Source: Dolomedes plantarius (Eukaryota > Arthropoda > Arachnida > Araneae > Dolomedidae). From it: 64,000 nt of DNA. The stretch lies in assembly GCA_907164885.2 (NCBI GenBank), contig OU015498.1, forward strand, positions 122,811,727 to 122,875,726, written 5' to 3'. The notes under the pieces are model-generated. The model did not search any database. It saw nothing but the letters and a program-made list of their open reading frames with translations, and was not told where the DNA came from. This document shows, piece after piece, positions 21,010 through 32,130 of the stretch (the first letter of the stretch is position 1; each line of letters begins with the position of its first letter). Both the position numbers and the translations under genes were made by a program.

Positions 21010-24000
21010 ATGGACAACATGAAAAGCATTCCGTTGTTGAATAGTGGAAATTATCTAATCTGGTCTATGAAAATCAAGGCAATTTTAACTTTAAAAAGAT
21101 TAATAGATGTTATCTATGAAGATAGACCACAGGATTTAAAATTACTAGAAGATTGGAAAACAAAGAATGATGACGCTGTAGCCTATATTTTGCTATCACT
21201 TTCAGATGAACAGAGTCTCCAATTTGCAGAAGAAACCAATGCCAAAAATTTATGGGAAAAAATAAAAAGGGTTTTCACAGGAAAAAATGAAGACCGGAAG
21301 ATAGATGCTGGAAATGAGCTAAAGAATATAGAAATGCAAGAAAACGAAAATGTATCTGACTACATAGCCAGAGCAAGGGGACTTTCTATGAAGTGTAGCG
21401 CACTTGGTTTGAACATTTCAGAACGTGAACTGGTTTACTACACAGTTCGTGGACTTAACCATAAATTCGGGAAAATAAGAGAAATATTGAAGACGCAAAG
21501 AGAAAAAGAAATTGATGAAATATTAGAAATTTTACGCGAAGAAGAGAATACCCATTTAAAAATGAACTCAAATTCCATATCCAGAAAAGGAGAAGCTTTC
21601 CATGTTAAAAACAGTAATAGAAACGTAAAACTTTGCTGGATCTGCAACAAATCCAATCACATAGCCAGAAATTGTTTTTTCAGGAATAAAACAGGAAACA
21701 GGAGTGGAAATGCACCCGACAACGTGATAAGAACATTACCTAACGAAAAAACCAAAAACAAGCAAAAAATGAGATTCGCGAACGCAGCATTTGAAAACGA
21801 AAATCAGAACTTTGCCCTTATGACAGACCCAGAACATTCCGACGCTACTTGTGAGGATATTTGGATTTTGGATTCTGGAAGCAGCTCACATATGTGCAAG
21901 GACCTTAAATTTTTTGAAAACTTTAATTCCGATGTTGGTCATATTAACTTAGCAGGTAAGAATTCTGTTTTAAAATCTATTGGCGAAGGAAAAGTTAAAG
22001 CTAAGACATTTGTAAACAATATTGAAAATACATTAACTATTGATAATGTGATTTATGTACCTGATTTAAGATGTAATTTGTTATCCATGACTAAATTAAT
22101 GGAAAGAGGTTATAGTATTCAATCATATGATAATTATGTTTTGGTTTTAAGCAAAACTGGTCAAATTGTTTTAAAAGCTGAGAAAGTAAATAATCGCTTA
22201 GAAATTATAATGAAACCTTGTATTGATAATAATTCAGATGAATTATTAGAGTGTAACTTTGTTAAAAATGTAGAAAATTATGAATTATGGCATAAAAGAC
22301 TTTGTCACTTGAATCCTCAATATATGTCTAAAATGAAAGATATAATTGATATAAATGTTAAAGAATCTGAAATTTTAAATTGTGAATCATGTAATATCAG
22401 TAAATTAACTCGTAAAAAACATTGCAAAATTAATATTGATCAAAGTAATTCTGTTTTGGAATTAATTCATGCTGACTTAGCTGGTCCTATAAATATTGAT
22501 TCATTGGGTGGTTCTAAATATTTTTTAATGCTTGTAGATGATTATTCTGGTATGTATTTTTCTTATTTTATAAAACATAAGTATGAAGTATTTGATGTGT
22601 TTACAAATTTTAAAGAAAGGTATGAAAACCTAACAAACCGAAAAATCAAACGCTTAAGAACCGATAATGGATTAGAATTTGTGAATAAGGAAATGACTAA
22701 ATTCTTACTGAAATTTGGCATATCTCATGAAAAAACAGTACCGTACAACCCAGAATCAAACAGAAAAGCCGAGAGGGCTATAGGAGTTTTAGTAGAACGC
22801 GCAAGAACCTTACTATATGAGAGTAGACTACCTCAAAAATTTTGGGCGGAAGCCATATCCTGCAGTACTCATGTATCGAATATTACACCGCGCAAATATA
22901 AAAATAAACTTCCGATGGAAATATGGACAGGTAAAGAACCCAAAATAAGTTATTTAAAAACTTTTGGCTGTGTAGCTTATTATCATATTCCTAAACAATT
23001 TCGCAATAAATTTGATGTTCCAGGGAAACGCGGAATTTTTGTCGGTTATTCCAGAGATAGAATAGCATATAGGATTTATGACATCGCAAAAAATACAGTG
23101 ATTGAGGAACGATCAGTTAAATTTGACGAAAAATTAAAAGGCAGCGAATTCATAACGAAAAATTCGGAATCCTATTTATGGAATGTTGAAAATCTGAGTC
23201 AGTTCAATTTTTCAAATTTAGAAGCAGAAACAGAAATTAACCCGCGTGAAAATAATCAAAGTGAAATTAATGACACAAAATCATTACAAAATGAAACCGC
23301 AAACGATCAAAGAGTGGAAAACTCAAATCATGAGTTATCACCTAAATTAAGGCGTTCCGAACGTATAAAAAATAAGTCAACGGCGAATTTGGCCTTAAGT
23401 AACTCTACTCGGGAGGAAAATAATTCAATACCTGAAAATTATGAGCAAGCAATGAATAGCATTAAACATAATAAGTGGAAAATCGCGATGCAAAAAGAAT
23501 TAGAGTCAATGAATAAGCATGATGTCTTTGAAATAATTGAAAGACCTAAAAATGTAAAAATAATCAAAAGTAAGTGGATTTATTCAGTTAAAACAATTAA
23601 TGACGAGGAAATTTATAAAGCAAGACTCGTAGCGGCAGGTTTTAATTTAATTAAAAATAAAGACTATTCAGAGTCTTTTTCGCCTGTTGTTAATATAGAA
23701 TCATTTAGATTATTGATATCATTAGCTGCAAAATTAAATTTATCTGTAAGATTTTTTGATGTCAAGACAGCTTACTTGTATGGCGATATTGAAGAAACTG
23801 TTTACATGGAAATCCCACCAGGTTATGAAGAACAATTTGGTAAGAACAATGTATGTAAATTAAAGCGTAGCTTATATGGTTTACCACAATCTGGTAGAAA
23901 TTGGCATATTAAACTTAAAAATGAACTGAAAAGGATTGGCCTCAACCAGCTTGCATCTGACAATTGTGTTTTTATTACAAGTAATGAAACTGATTTTTTC

Positions 24001-24492
24001 GCAATTTGTATTTATGTAGATGATTTGGCAATATTTTCAAATAATTCTAAATTATGTGAAGAGATAATACTTAAGCTTAGAAAAACTTTTGAATTAAATG
24101 AAACTACAGAAAATTCCAAATTTTTAGGTATAGAAGTTCTACAAAATGAAAATGGTATTAGTTTATCGCAAACGCATTACATTGAATCTCTGATAAATAA
24201 ATATGGATTGGAAAACTGTAAGAAAGCTAATACACCAATAACTAAAGGTGAGGATAGATGTTTTAATCCCACGGATGATTTAGTCAATCAGACTGAATAT
24301 CAGGAAATAATAGGTGAGATTTTATATTTGGCTAATAGAACTCGCCCAGATCTCGCTTTTGTCACTAGCTATTTATCACAATTTAATAAACGACCGGAAA
24401 AAAGGCATTATACATTAGCTAAAAGAGTTTTGAAGTATTTAAACGCAACAAAAATAAAGTTTTGTTTTATGACAGAGAAAATGGATTTTTAA
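21010..24492 (+). CDS. gag-pol: Copia gag-pol polyprotein (gag, protease, integrase, reverse transcriptase), frameshifted before RNase H
   Basis: The frame encodes 1160 residues from an ATG about 125 bp after the LTR. Residues 1-200 are a copia-type gag (LWEKIKRVF). Residues 209-222 are a CCHC knuckle, CWICNKSNHIARNC. D288-SG is the protease active site (WILDSGSSSHMC). A pre-integrase zinc region (ELWHKRLCHL, later CESC) precedes the integrase, with D489, D552 (RTDNG) and E588 as the D,D,E triad. Reverse transcriptase starts near residue 820 (KWIYSVK) and has FDVKTAYLYGD and the catalytic YVDD at 1002-1005. At about 24463-24480 the frame runs into a wrong frame and stops (EKMDF). RNase H continues in the -1 frame at 24462-24953. 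Wild-type copia elements use one frame here, so this is a one-base change in a T-rich stretch, real or from assembly. Confidence 0.93.
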   Translation: MDNMKSIPLLNSGNYLIWSMKIKAILTLKRLIDVIYEDRPQDLKLLEDWKTKNDDAVAYILLSLSDEQSLQFAEETNAKNLWEKIKRVFTGKNEDRKIDAGNELKNIEMQENENVSDYIARARGLSMKCSALGLNISERELVYYTVRGLNHKFGKIREILKTQREKEIDEILEILREEENTHLKMNSNSISRKGEAFHVKNSNRNVKLCWICNKSNHIARNCFFRNKTGNRSGNAPDNVIRTLPNEKTKNKQKMRFANAAFENENQNFALMTDPEHSDATCEDIWILDSGSSSHMCKDLKFFENFNSDVGHINLAGKNSVLKSIGEGKVKAKTFVNNIENTLTIDNVIYVPDLRCNLLSMTKLMERGYSIQSYDNYVLVLSKTGQIVLKAEKVNNRLEIIMKPCIDNNSDELLECNFVKNVENYELWHKRLCHLNPQYMSKMKDIIDINVKESEILNCESCNISKLTRKKHCKINIDQSNSVLELIHADLAGPINIDSLGGSKYFLMLVDDYSGMYFSYFIKHKYEVFDVFTNFKERYENLTNRKIKRLRTDNGLEFVNKEMTKFLLKFGISHEKTVPYNPESNRKAERAIGVLVERARTLLYESRLPQKFWAEAISCSTHVSNITPRKYKNKLPMEIWTGKEPKISYLKTFGCVAYYHIPKQFRNKFDVPGKRGIFVGYSRDRIAYRIYDIAKNTVIEERSVKFDEKLKGSEFITKNSESYLWNVENLSQFNFSNLEAETEINPRENNQSEINDTKSLQNETANDQRVENSNHELSPKLRRSERIKNKSTANLALSNSTREENNSIPENYEQAMNSIKHNKWKIAMQKELESMNKHDVFEIIERPKNVKIIKSKWIYSVKTINDEEIYKARLVAAGFNLIKNKDYSESFSPVVNIESFRLLISLAAKLNLSVRFFDVKTAYLYGDIEETVYMEIPPGYEEQFGKNNVCKLKRSLYGLPQSGRNWHIKLKNELKRIGLNQLASDNCVFITSNETDFFAICIYVDDLAIFSNNSKLCEEIILKLRKTFELNETTENSKFLGIEVLQNENGISLSQTHYIESLINKYGLENCKKANTPITKGEDRCFNPTDDLVNQTEYQEIIGEILYLANRTRPDLAFVTSYLSQFNKRPEKRHYTLAKRVLKYLNATKIKFCFMTEKMDF

Positions 24493-24953
24493 ATTGTTGC
24501 GCAGATGCCAGTTGGGGAAATGCTGAGGGAGGCAAATCATTTTCAGGTTGTGTTATAATGATTGGTAATTCACTTCTTACGTGGAAAAGTAGAAAACAAA
24601 AATGTGTTGGACTATCCACATGTGAAGCAGAACTGCTAGCTATCGCCGATGTTGCAAGAGAATTAACTTGGACTCTAAACATGTTAACTGAATTAAAATG
24701 TGAAAATTTTGTTAAGAGACCTGTAGTCTTATATAGTGATAGTCAATCAGCCATCGATTGGTTAAATAGTGGTAAGTCATCAAATAAAACTAGACATGTG
24801 AATCTGAAATTCCATTTTGTCAAAGATCTCATTGAAAATGATACTATAAAGACTAAATATGTGAATACTAATGAGATGATTTCTGATTTCTTAACCAAGG
24901 CTGTAACATTTGATAAATTGTTATTCTCATTGAAGAATATATGTTTAATGTAA
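24462..24953 (+). CDS. Copia RNase H segment in shifted frame
   Basis: Continuation of the polyprotein after the frameshift; it has no ATG start of its own at this point. It shows CADASWGN, STCEAELLAIADVARE, YSDSQSAIDWL and TRHVNLKFHFVKDLI, the acidic residues and end motif of copia RNase H. It ends 51 bp before the 3' LTR. Overlap with the upstream frame is 31 bp. Confidence 0.9.
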   Translation: MFYDRENGFLNCCADASWGNAEGGKSFSGCVIMIGNSLLTWKSRKQKCVGLSTCEAELLAIADVARELTWTLNMLTELKCENFVKRPVVLYSDSQSAIDWLNSGKSSNKTRHVNLKFHFVKDLIENDTIKTKYVNTNEMISDFLTKAVTFDKLLFSLKNICLM

Positions 24954-24994
24954 ATGTGCTGTTAATGTTCTGAAAAGATAAAACCCCTTTTCGC

Positions 24995-25004
24995 AGGGGG
25001 AGAG
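24995..25004 (+). promoter_or_regulatory. Polypurine tract
   Basis: AGGGGGAGAG immediately before the 3' LTR, the plus-strand primer position. Confidence 0.85.
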
Positions 25005-25157
25005 TGTTGGTATATATATATAAATGCTACAAAGTGATTTTAACTTTTCACACCAGATGGTGCTAAGTGTCTGTATTTGTCCTTTTGTATGTAAATGTAT
25101 ATTTTCTGTAAATAAAACTCAGTTGGAATGTAGTCCTTGAACGGGTGAGACACAACA
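25005..25157 (+). repeat. 3' LTR of copia element
   Basis: Identical by eye to 20733-20885. Confidence 0.93.
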
Positions 25158-25195
25158 ATATATATATAATATATATAACCCTAAGAGCCGACGTT

Positions 25196-25241
25196 ACCCC
25201 CCCCCCCCCCCCAACAACAACAAAAAAAAAAAAAAAAAAAA
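25196..25241. repeat. Poly-C and poly-A tracts
   Basis: A run of about 15 C, then AACAACAAC and a run of about 18 A. It may be a reverse-oriented or decayed SINE tail. Confidence 0.7.
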
Positions 25242-25244
25242 CTC

Positions 25245-25385
25245 TAGACTGGAGCTGCCCCTGCCTGGAGGTGCTCGGTCAAAATTGTGGTGGCACCTAG
25301 TCAAGTCGGATTCTGACCCTTGTGGTGCTATTTTAAACTGGAGCCGCACTACTCAGCCCGAAGCCTATATGGACCTGGTCTGGAA
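25245..25385 (+). repeat. SINE family 1 fragment
   Basis: Shares CTGGAGGTGC, TCAAAATTGTGGTG, GTCAAGTCGGATTC, GGAGCCGCAC and GAAGCCTATATGGACC with the SINEs at 11690 and 60060. The tRNA-like head is missing. Confidence 0.65.
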
Positions 25386-25404
25386 CTTCGGTAGCAGACT
25401 GCGG

Positions 25405-25790
25405 TACGTTAGACAGATTCATTTCTCGAGTATGATGTACACTTCAAGTTGTTCCTTGATTTTTCATTGGCAAGGTCCTCCTACCCCAGTGAAAGTTTTA
25501 TAGGGTATAGTATTCCGTTTGGTTATAACCGTCAGATTTTCAGAAGCAGACTGCGGTACGTTAGTTTCATCGCTCTAGTTTAGTGAACTCACAAGCTGTT
25601 CGTCGTTTCTGCCAATGCAGACTCTTAAAGGAAAAGAACTTTTGGGGGGTTAAGGTTGAACACTCCTGTAGTGCTGTATTAGTTTGCCGTTAACACTTGT
25701 ACAAATATTAGATACTGTAAATAATTTATTGGCTCTTTCACACCTAACTATTGATTCCTCGCCTATGTATAGCTAGGGGGCATTAGGGAC
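25405..25790 (+). repeat. Local repeat family R, copy 1
   Basis: Matches 29813-30350 closely over about 370 bp (GACAGATTCATTTCTCGAG, CTCCTACCCCAGTGAAAG, ACTGCGGTACGTTAG, ATATTAGATACTGTAAATAA). No frame or terminal structure is seen. Confidence 0.75.
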
Positions 25791-26182
25791 AACAGAAAAA
25801 GCTGATCTTTCAACTTGATATCATATCGTCAAGGAATGATCTTGTGAAATTTTGATTTTAGAACTGCTTCAATGAAACAAAGCTACTATAGGACTTTTAA
25901 AATATCGCGTTTTCTTATGAAAGTGAACTTTAACGCAAAGAAAAATATTTTATACAAAAAATTAACAAATTTCATTATTATGTAAATAAATTCGATCATG
26001 AGATACGTATGACGTCGTTGGTTTGAAAAAGAAAATTTTGTTTCCAATAAGAAGGAATATTTCCCTCTACGGTTGTTAATATGTTATTTCTGTCTTATTC
26101 TTTTCACTTCTCGTTTAGTAGATAACAAAGAAAGTAATTATTTCAACTTTTCATTCTTTTGATTTTTATCATGAAACAATTG
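25791..26182. other. Non-coding stretch
   Basis: Nothing recognisable. Confidence 0.4.
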
Positions 26183-26995
26183 AGACGTACCCTTTGAAAA
26201 GCGGTCAAAAAGTATTTTTTCCAAAAAGTATTTTTTCACGGATACAAGGGTTTGTTCTAAGGCTAATGGCGGGGACAACGAGGTAAGTGCCTAGCTCAGA
26301 ACTAAACTATCTAGGCACTTGTAAGGTTTACATAAGATTCGATTCACAATAATCGAACTTTTAAGTGAATAAAGTTAAAGAAGCCGCTTAAGATATGCTA
26401 ATTGCGGCATACGCGGTTGGTATAAATACCAAGCAGCTAGATTAAAGAGAGGAAGTGAAAGGAGGAGTAGGGCTGACGAAGCAAAGTATCGAGCTGGAGC
26501 TAGGCTAAGAGTCTGGTTTAATAATAGTTGAGTTTTGCGAGCAGCCGCTGGAGGCATAGCTAGGTTGCTTCAAACCTACGCGAGTTCTTGTTAGGCCCAA
26601 AGTTTACGTGGCAGCACTGCTGGTTGATTTTCAAAGTATCTGTGAGTATTGCAAAGTGTATTTTTCTTGAATGAGTAGTTATACAAGTGAATATATTGAG
26701 TTGTATTTACCTTGCATGAATGCTATATATATCTCGTACTAGTAGTACGTATGCTTTATGTTGAAAAGCAAAATATATATGTGCAAATATTTAAATAAAC
26801 ATTGTTGTTATGTAAGAACTGTTTTTGAATGAAATTATTTAGAGTGCCACTTCAAGATATACATACTCAAAGTCAGGGTAGAAGTGCAAAATTCTCTATA
26901 CATTTACCTCCTTTCCATGCCATTAGCCTTGGAACAAACCCTTGTATCAGTGAAAAAATATTCTTCGGAAATTTTGGCACTTCAACGGGAACGCC
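26183..26995. mobile_element. Fold-back repeat with a solo LTR in its loop
   Basis: The left arm (26183-26284) and right arm (26904-26995) are inverted copies: GATACAAGGGTTTGTTCTAA at the left matches, inverted, GAACAAACCCTTGTATC at the right, with ATTTTTTCAC and GGCTAATGGC also paired. Between them lie a perfect 10-bp inverted repeat AAGTGCCTAG (26285-26294 and 26311-26320) and the solo LTR. The fold-back predates the LTR insertion if the arms were once adjacent, which is inference. Confidence 0.65.
26320..26901 (+). repeat. Solo LTR related to the gag-only element
   Basis: Begins TGTAAGGTTTACATAAG and ends AATTCTCTATAC, colinear with the minus-strand LTRs at 11856 and 14971. Shared blocks are AGATATGCTAATT, TATAAATACC (TATA box, 26421-26430), GTAGTACGTATGCTT, AATAAACATTG (polyadenylation signal 26794-26799) and GAGTGCCACTTCAA. 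It is longer (582 bp) and clearly diverged. No internal region remains, so it is a recombined solo LTR of a sister family. Confidence 0.82.
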
Positions 26996-27756
26996 TGAAT
27001 TATTAGTAAACTAATCCCATACTTGCATTTTAAGTTTACTCTGATATTACATAAAATACTAAACTTTGGTACTTTCTAAAATTAGCATGCTTTAATATTT
27101 CATTTAGTATTAAACTGTACGTATATTTACATACCTGGAGGTAGAAGCTTGTTAAGAAAATCCATGTCTTGAAATGCTTTGCTAATATTATCCACCGACT
27201 CCCGCCAAGTTTCTGAGCGCTCTAGCCTGTGTACTAAACGGAAATTTTCAAGTTCTTAGATTGCGAAGCACGTGTAAGCGTGTCTCGAAATTATAACTTT
27301 TTTTCCTAGTTAGATATAGTAAGTAACCTTGCTGAGTTACTCTCAGTTTAAAACTAATAGTTACTGCAAAACATCTGGAGAGGCACATGCAGTGAAAAAC
27401 AATTCAACGAGAAACCGGATGACCTTCTCGATTTGCGGTATCGTGCGCACCAACAGACAAAATCAACATTCTTTAGATAAATCAGAATTCAACAAAGGGC
27501 TTTTTACGTCTCAGTACTTTGGTAAACACTGTTGGGTATTCTCTTGCGCTTTTCCTGCTCGAGGGATTCAAAATAAAGAATCACATTTCATTGAACCCAG
27601 AACATGTCTTTTCTATTATCATTATCAAAACAATTTACTACCTAAGCTTTTCACATATTGAGCTTGTTATTTAAGCCCTGTATTAGTTTTCATCCGCTTC
27701 GGCGTCTGCTCAGAGGCCCCAGGTCTTCTTACCTTTTAGACTAAAACACTGCTAAA
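26996..27756. other. Non-coding stretch
   Basis: A 110-codon frame at 27329-27661 has no recognisable motif, and I do not call it a gene. Confidence 0.4.
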
Positions 27757-27870
27757 TGGTACTTTAGACTGGTACTTTAGACTAGTACTTTAGACTAGTA
27801 CTAGTTATTTAGACTGGTACTTTAATCTGGTACTGTAGACTAGTACTAACACTTTAGACTGATACTACTA
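27757..27870. repeat. Imperfect 14-bp minisatellite
   Basis: Units of the type GGTACTTTAGACTA repeat about eight times with substitutions. Confidence 0.8.
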
Positions 27871-28090
27871 AATAAACCATACCGGAGAAAGGGAAAGCTG
27901 TCTTTTTAATTAAATTTCATTCATCGTATTATATTTCCCCTTCCTTTTTTTATAGACCAACGGCATAAATTATTCACCTGTAAATTATTCACTTGTGTTT
28001 GTATTTATTATTCATTAAAATTTTTTTTTTTACAGATGCTACATTTTTTCCCACTTCGTATTTTGGTCATTTGATTGACTAGCAACCTAC

Positions 28091-28157
28091 CAGTGGCGCA
28101 CCCAGGATTTTTCTTGGGGGGGGAGGAGGACCCCTTGCCCCCCTGGGTGCACCACTG
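28091..28157. mobile_element. 67-bp miniature hAT-like element
   Basis: CAGTGGCGCACCCAGG at the left and CAGTGGTGCACCCAGG inverted at the right enclose a G-rich core. CAACCTAC (28083-28090) and CAACCCAC (28158-28165) form an 8-bp target duplication with one mismatch. Confidence 0.8.
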
Positions 28158-28165
28158 CAACCCAC

Positions 28166-29812
28166 AATAACTCTTTACGATGTTCGGGTGCCACTGTAAC
28201 ATCCTCTGGCCAGGACCGTGTCTGCAATCGTCCTGTAACCTCGAGCTGGCGTTTACCTACTGAATTATCACGAAGATGTGAAAAATTTTCAGATTTCGAG
28301 AATTTCGTTCCTCTGAATTCAATTATCTATCCGATTAGAATTCATTGAACTGTACTTATTATATTTTGCTGATCAGTTCTCAGTGTAAAAATTTAATATA
28401 AATATTTTTGCTTAATATGGCGTTTCTTATATGTATTAGAGATGTAATGGTCAGCGCATCAATTTGGAGATCCGGAAATTCCATTCCTGGAATAGTTAGT
28501 AATTACGAGAGAGTGTGTTGCAGAGTGATCTTTAAAAAAAAGGTCACTTCGATCAGAAGGAATGCCAGACTGCGTTCCAGCTGTTGGTCGTCGCAAGGTT
28601 ATTGGAAGCGTAAATTTGTCACGAATCATTACGCAAATATCCTTCATTAGGAAGTCATTAAGAGCGTGGAATTTCCGCTCCACTATCCGCATGAAAAAGG
28701 TGACCATTATTCACCGTTCATCTTCCAGTCGGTGGAAATCGAAGTGTTGACATGTCTCAAGGACATGCACGTACGTGTGTATAATATTCCCACAGAATGA
28801 GAGTAATTCATTGACAGCTGAAGCTATATATAGCCAAGGTCAAAAATATGATTAACGCCACCGGGTGTAAATACTAACTCACCATTTGGTTCTGCTTCCG
28901 GAATTATCGCTTTTCATGAGAGTGTTACCCCCTCTTAAGTCGAAAATAAATGCCTGTAATCTAATCGACTGGGTCTGATGGTTCGAATTCTGCCTTACAC
29001 AAGGCATCTCATCAAAAATTTTATAGCGACATGTGGACAATCTGTGTAGAAAGTATGCACCTTCTTCGTTGCTATCCTAGTTGCTAAGTCTGGGTACCAG
29101 AATGTCTGTTATGCCGAACAGACCTCGAGCAGATTTGTAAACGATACATCGTTTGGGAAAATACTGTCCAACAATAGTAGATTTTTATAACAAAATATCT
29201 ATCGCTGCTGCGTAAATACACTCATGGCTTCAAATATCCGTCGTCTAAGCACCACGATTCCACTACATGCAACAAACGGTAAAAGATAGACGTTATGTGC
29301 ATCACCCTTATTCTACTGTTTTGCTTCTAACCGGACCCTACAACTCCGATTACTAACAAAGACCAATCTTTCAATCGTGAGACTCACAGTTCCACACGCT
29401 GGCATCAAACGTCGGCATCTTTGTCTTACTGCCATCGACAGACAGCGAATAGTAAAAGCGAATATAGCGTATCATCAATGACGGATAAAAATGATTCATA
29501 GTGGATAACCCTTAAATATTATGAAAAAATAATGTATTCCCTTAGCAAAATTGCTATCCTACACATGACCTCGCATAAACATTGAGCTTGGGAGCTCGAA
29601 GAGATTCAAGTGGTACCCCTTGCTAAGTCCAGGTGTCTAAATGCACCTGAACATTGGTTTCCAGAGGAAATCTCCAACACCAGAGAATCATGTTTAGTGA
29701 ATGCTTCATGCTTTTTGTTCGTTTTTGAAGGCAAGCTTTCGTGCCAAAGGAAATTCTGACGGAATTAGTACTTTCATAAAGCCATTGAATTTTAGCAAAG
29801 TCAGGCTCCGAT
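28166..29812. other. Non-coding stretch
   Basis: Short overlapping frames at 28408-28750 and 29623-29847 have no recognisable content. A B-box-like GGTTCGAATTC at about 28981 hints at another tRNA-derived repeat but no A box was identified. Confidence 0.4.
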
Positions 29813-30350
29813 ACGACAGATTCATTTCTCGAGTATGATGTACACAAGTTGTTCTTTGATTTTTCAATGGCAAGGTCCTCCTACCCCAGTGAAAGTTTTA
29901 TAGGATTTAGTATTCCGTTCGGTTATAACCGTCAGGTTTTCAGAAGCAAACTGCGGTACGTTAGTTTCATCGCTTTGGTTTAGTGAACTCACCAAGCTGT
30001 TCATCGTTTCTTCGAACGCAGACTCTTAAAGGAAAAGAACTTTTGGGGGTTAAAGTTGAACACCCCTGTATTGCTGTACTAGTTTACCTCAAACACTTGT
30101 ACAAATATTAGATACTGTAAATAAATTTATTGGCTATTTTCATACCTAACTATTGATTACTCGCTTAAGTATAGCACAGCGGGCATATCGCCACATGATA
30201 CAAAATACAAAAGATAGTTGAGAATATTATCCTGATTTCTTAGGAAGGAAATTATGGAAATGAGAGTTGGTGTCGGGATGAGTGTTCCGTAAACTTATTT
30301 CGTAAACTTACAACTGACGTGTCGAGGACGGAGAGAGGAAATTAACTTAA
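29813..30350 (+). repeat. Local repeat family R, copy 2
   Basis: The longest copy. Its first 370 bp match 25405-25790; its last part (AGTATAGCACAGCGGGCATA, GAGAATATTATCC, GTTGGTGTCGGGATGA, CTGACGTGTCGAGGA) matches 31676-31995. Confidence 0.75.
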
Positions 30351-31675
30351 TAACTGGTTTAGGTAGGAGAGGTTCAACACTGTCTAATAGACATCTAACC
30401 CTTAATCTGAAGTTAAAAGCTTATAATAAAACTTCCTAGAATAGCTAATACATTGCTAACATTGAAATAGTATTAAGGAAACTAAATAGTATAAAAAAGT
30501 TTTAAAACTTAATTAACTGTTAATACGCTGAAAATTATTTACATTCGTATTTACATAGATTATTTTTCCCCCTTTTTGACAATATTTCTTCGTTAAGGAT
30601 TTGTTTCATTAACACTCTTACAAAAGAATAGTATTTTAGCCTAACTTCAGAAATATGAGGCTTGAACCTACCTTTATATTGTCAAGTCAATTTTCTAACC
30701 ACTAAAGAGATCTCGACTTGCGTGACTTCCAGTCGTTGGCGAAACAATCATTAGCGATTTTCACACAAGAACAGCATCCTTCCGTTTTGATGAAAGCCTC
30801 CTGAAGAGGAATTTTCATCTCCATAAGTAATCTATGTATTCTTCTTTGGAGCTTTAAAAAAACTCTGTTAATCCGTACTTCAGGAGAGCCATCAATCAAT
30901 TCTTCACCCCTGGTAATATGATTAAAATCGGGAAATAACACAAAAGTATATTCCTTAACTTAGTGGATATTAATTTTTTAATCAATTGATACCTTATATC
31001 CTTTTATAGATGATTTCATCAGGTTAACTTACTGCTATCGTAAAATTTACAATGAAACCAAAAATTTTGATTTCCCCAGCACATCACTTGAAAAATAATG
31101 ATGTTACACCGAAAAGCGCCATCCACGTTGCCAAAATTAGCCATTCATGAAGGTTTCGAAGAATTCTGTAAGACAACGAGAAAATGTTTCAGAACTTCAA
31201 TGATTCAGTAACGGCATTTCTTATAGTCTTCTGTCATCCACGTAACACGAGGAAAAGTTGGACATGATTAATGTCTTATTGCCCCAGGGTCTACCGATTA
31301 ATGGCGCATTTCATCAGTAAATTTCATGGTGTAAACCTTCTTTTCTCCGTAATAGGGTAGTTATGACGAAATATCTACTCATGAAAAGAAATGAGACGGA
31401 AGCCAAACAACTCTCTTTTATAAAAACAAGACATATGATCAAAATGAACGAGACAAAGGAAAATAAGGTATTTTGAGAAGGAAAAAGTCTTCATCTTTTA
31501 ATGTACTTTTCTAAAAATAAACTCTCCCTATGTTTATGAACATTTCGCAAAATCTTATGTACAAATAAATGACATTATAAAATAAAAGTCCCGTGGGAAA
31601 AATAATTAAGAAATTTATTTTTGCTGACCGATAACGTCTCACTAAACGACCAGTGACCCATCCTTCGGTTTTAGC
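30351..31675. other. Non-coding stretch
   Basis: No supported frame or repeat structure. Confidence 0.4.
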
Positions 31676-31995
31676 TTGAACGACCTTGCAGTCCTGAATT
31701 GCTGTATTAATTTGTAACACACATTTGTACATATATATTAGAGACTGTATATATATTAGAGACTGAATAGATTCCCAAGTTTATTTCTCAGCCAACTATT
31801 AATAAATCGGCTAAATGTAGCACAGTGGGCATATATCACCACAAGATAAAAAATACAAAAGATGGTTGAAAATGTTATCCCAATTTCTCTGGAAAGGGAT
31901 AGTATGGATATGAAATTTGGTGTCGGAATGAATGCGTTGAATTCAGTAAATTTAAAACTGACGTGTAGAGAACAGAAGGAGAAACTTAGCATTAA
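31676..31995 (+). repeat. Local repeat family R, copy 3 (diverged)
   Basis: Shares AGCACAGTGGGCATAT, AAATACAAAAGATGGTTG, TTGGTGTCGGAATGA and CTGACGTGTAGAG with copy 2, and has a short internal duplication (ATATATTAGAGACTG twice). Confidence 0.7.
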
Positions 31996-32130
31996 AATTA
32001 CTTTTGTCAAATTTTAGGCTCTTGAGCTCTTTTTTCTTTAACCCCTTAAACTTTTTCTCTCCTGGTTGCTTCATGGTCGCTTTATGAATTACTCGCGCCA
32101 CTGTAACCTGTCACGCAAAATTGTTTACGA

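Larger units (their letters stand above)
20733..25157 (+). mobile_element. Ty1/copia retrotransposon with identical LTRs
   Basis: 4425 bp. The 153-bp LTRs (20733-20885, 25005-25157), TGTTGG to CAACA, are identical by eye. Flanking ATATA on both sides is compatible with a 5-bp duplication, though it lies in a TA tract. It has a primer-binding site, one long gag-pol frame and a polypurine tract in order. The domain order protease, integrase, reverse transcriptase, RNase H defines Ty1/copia. LTR identity indicates a recent insertion. Confidence 0.95.

Noticed and set aside
22741..22790. Unusual residues around the integrase glutamate (SNRKAERA) as a sign of inactivation
   Set aside because: The catalytic E588 itself is present; neighbouring residues vary among copia elements.
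27329..27661. 110-codon open frame
   Set aside because: No motif, no homologous copy in the window, and AT-rich surroundings without any gene signal.
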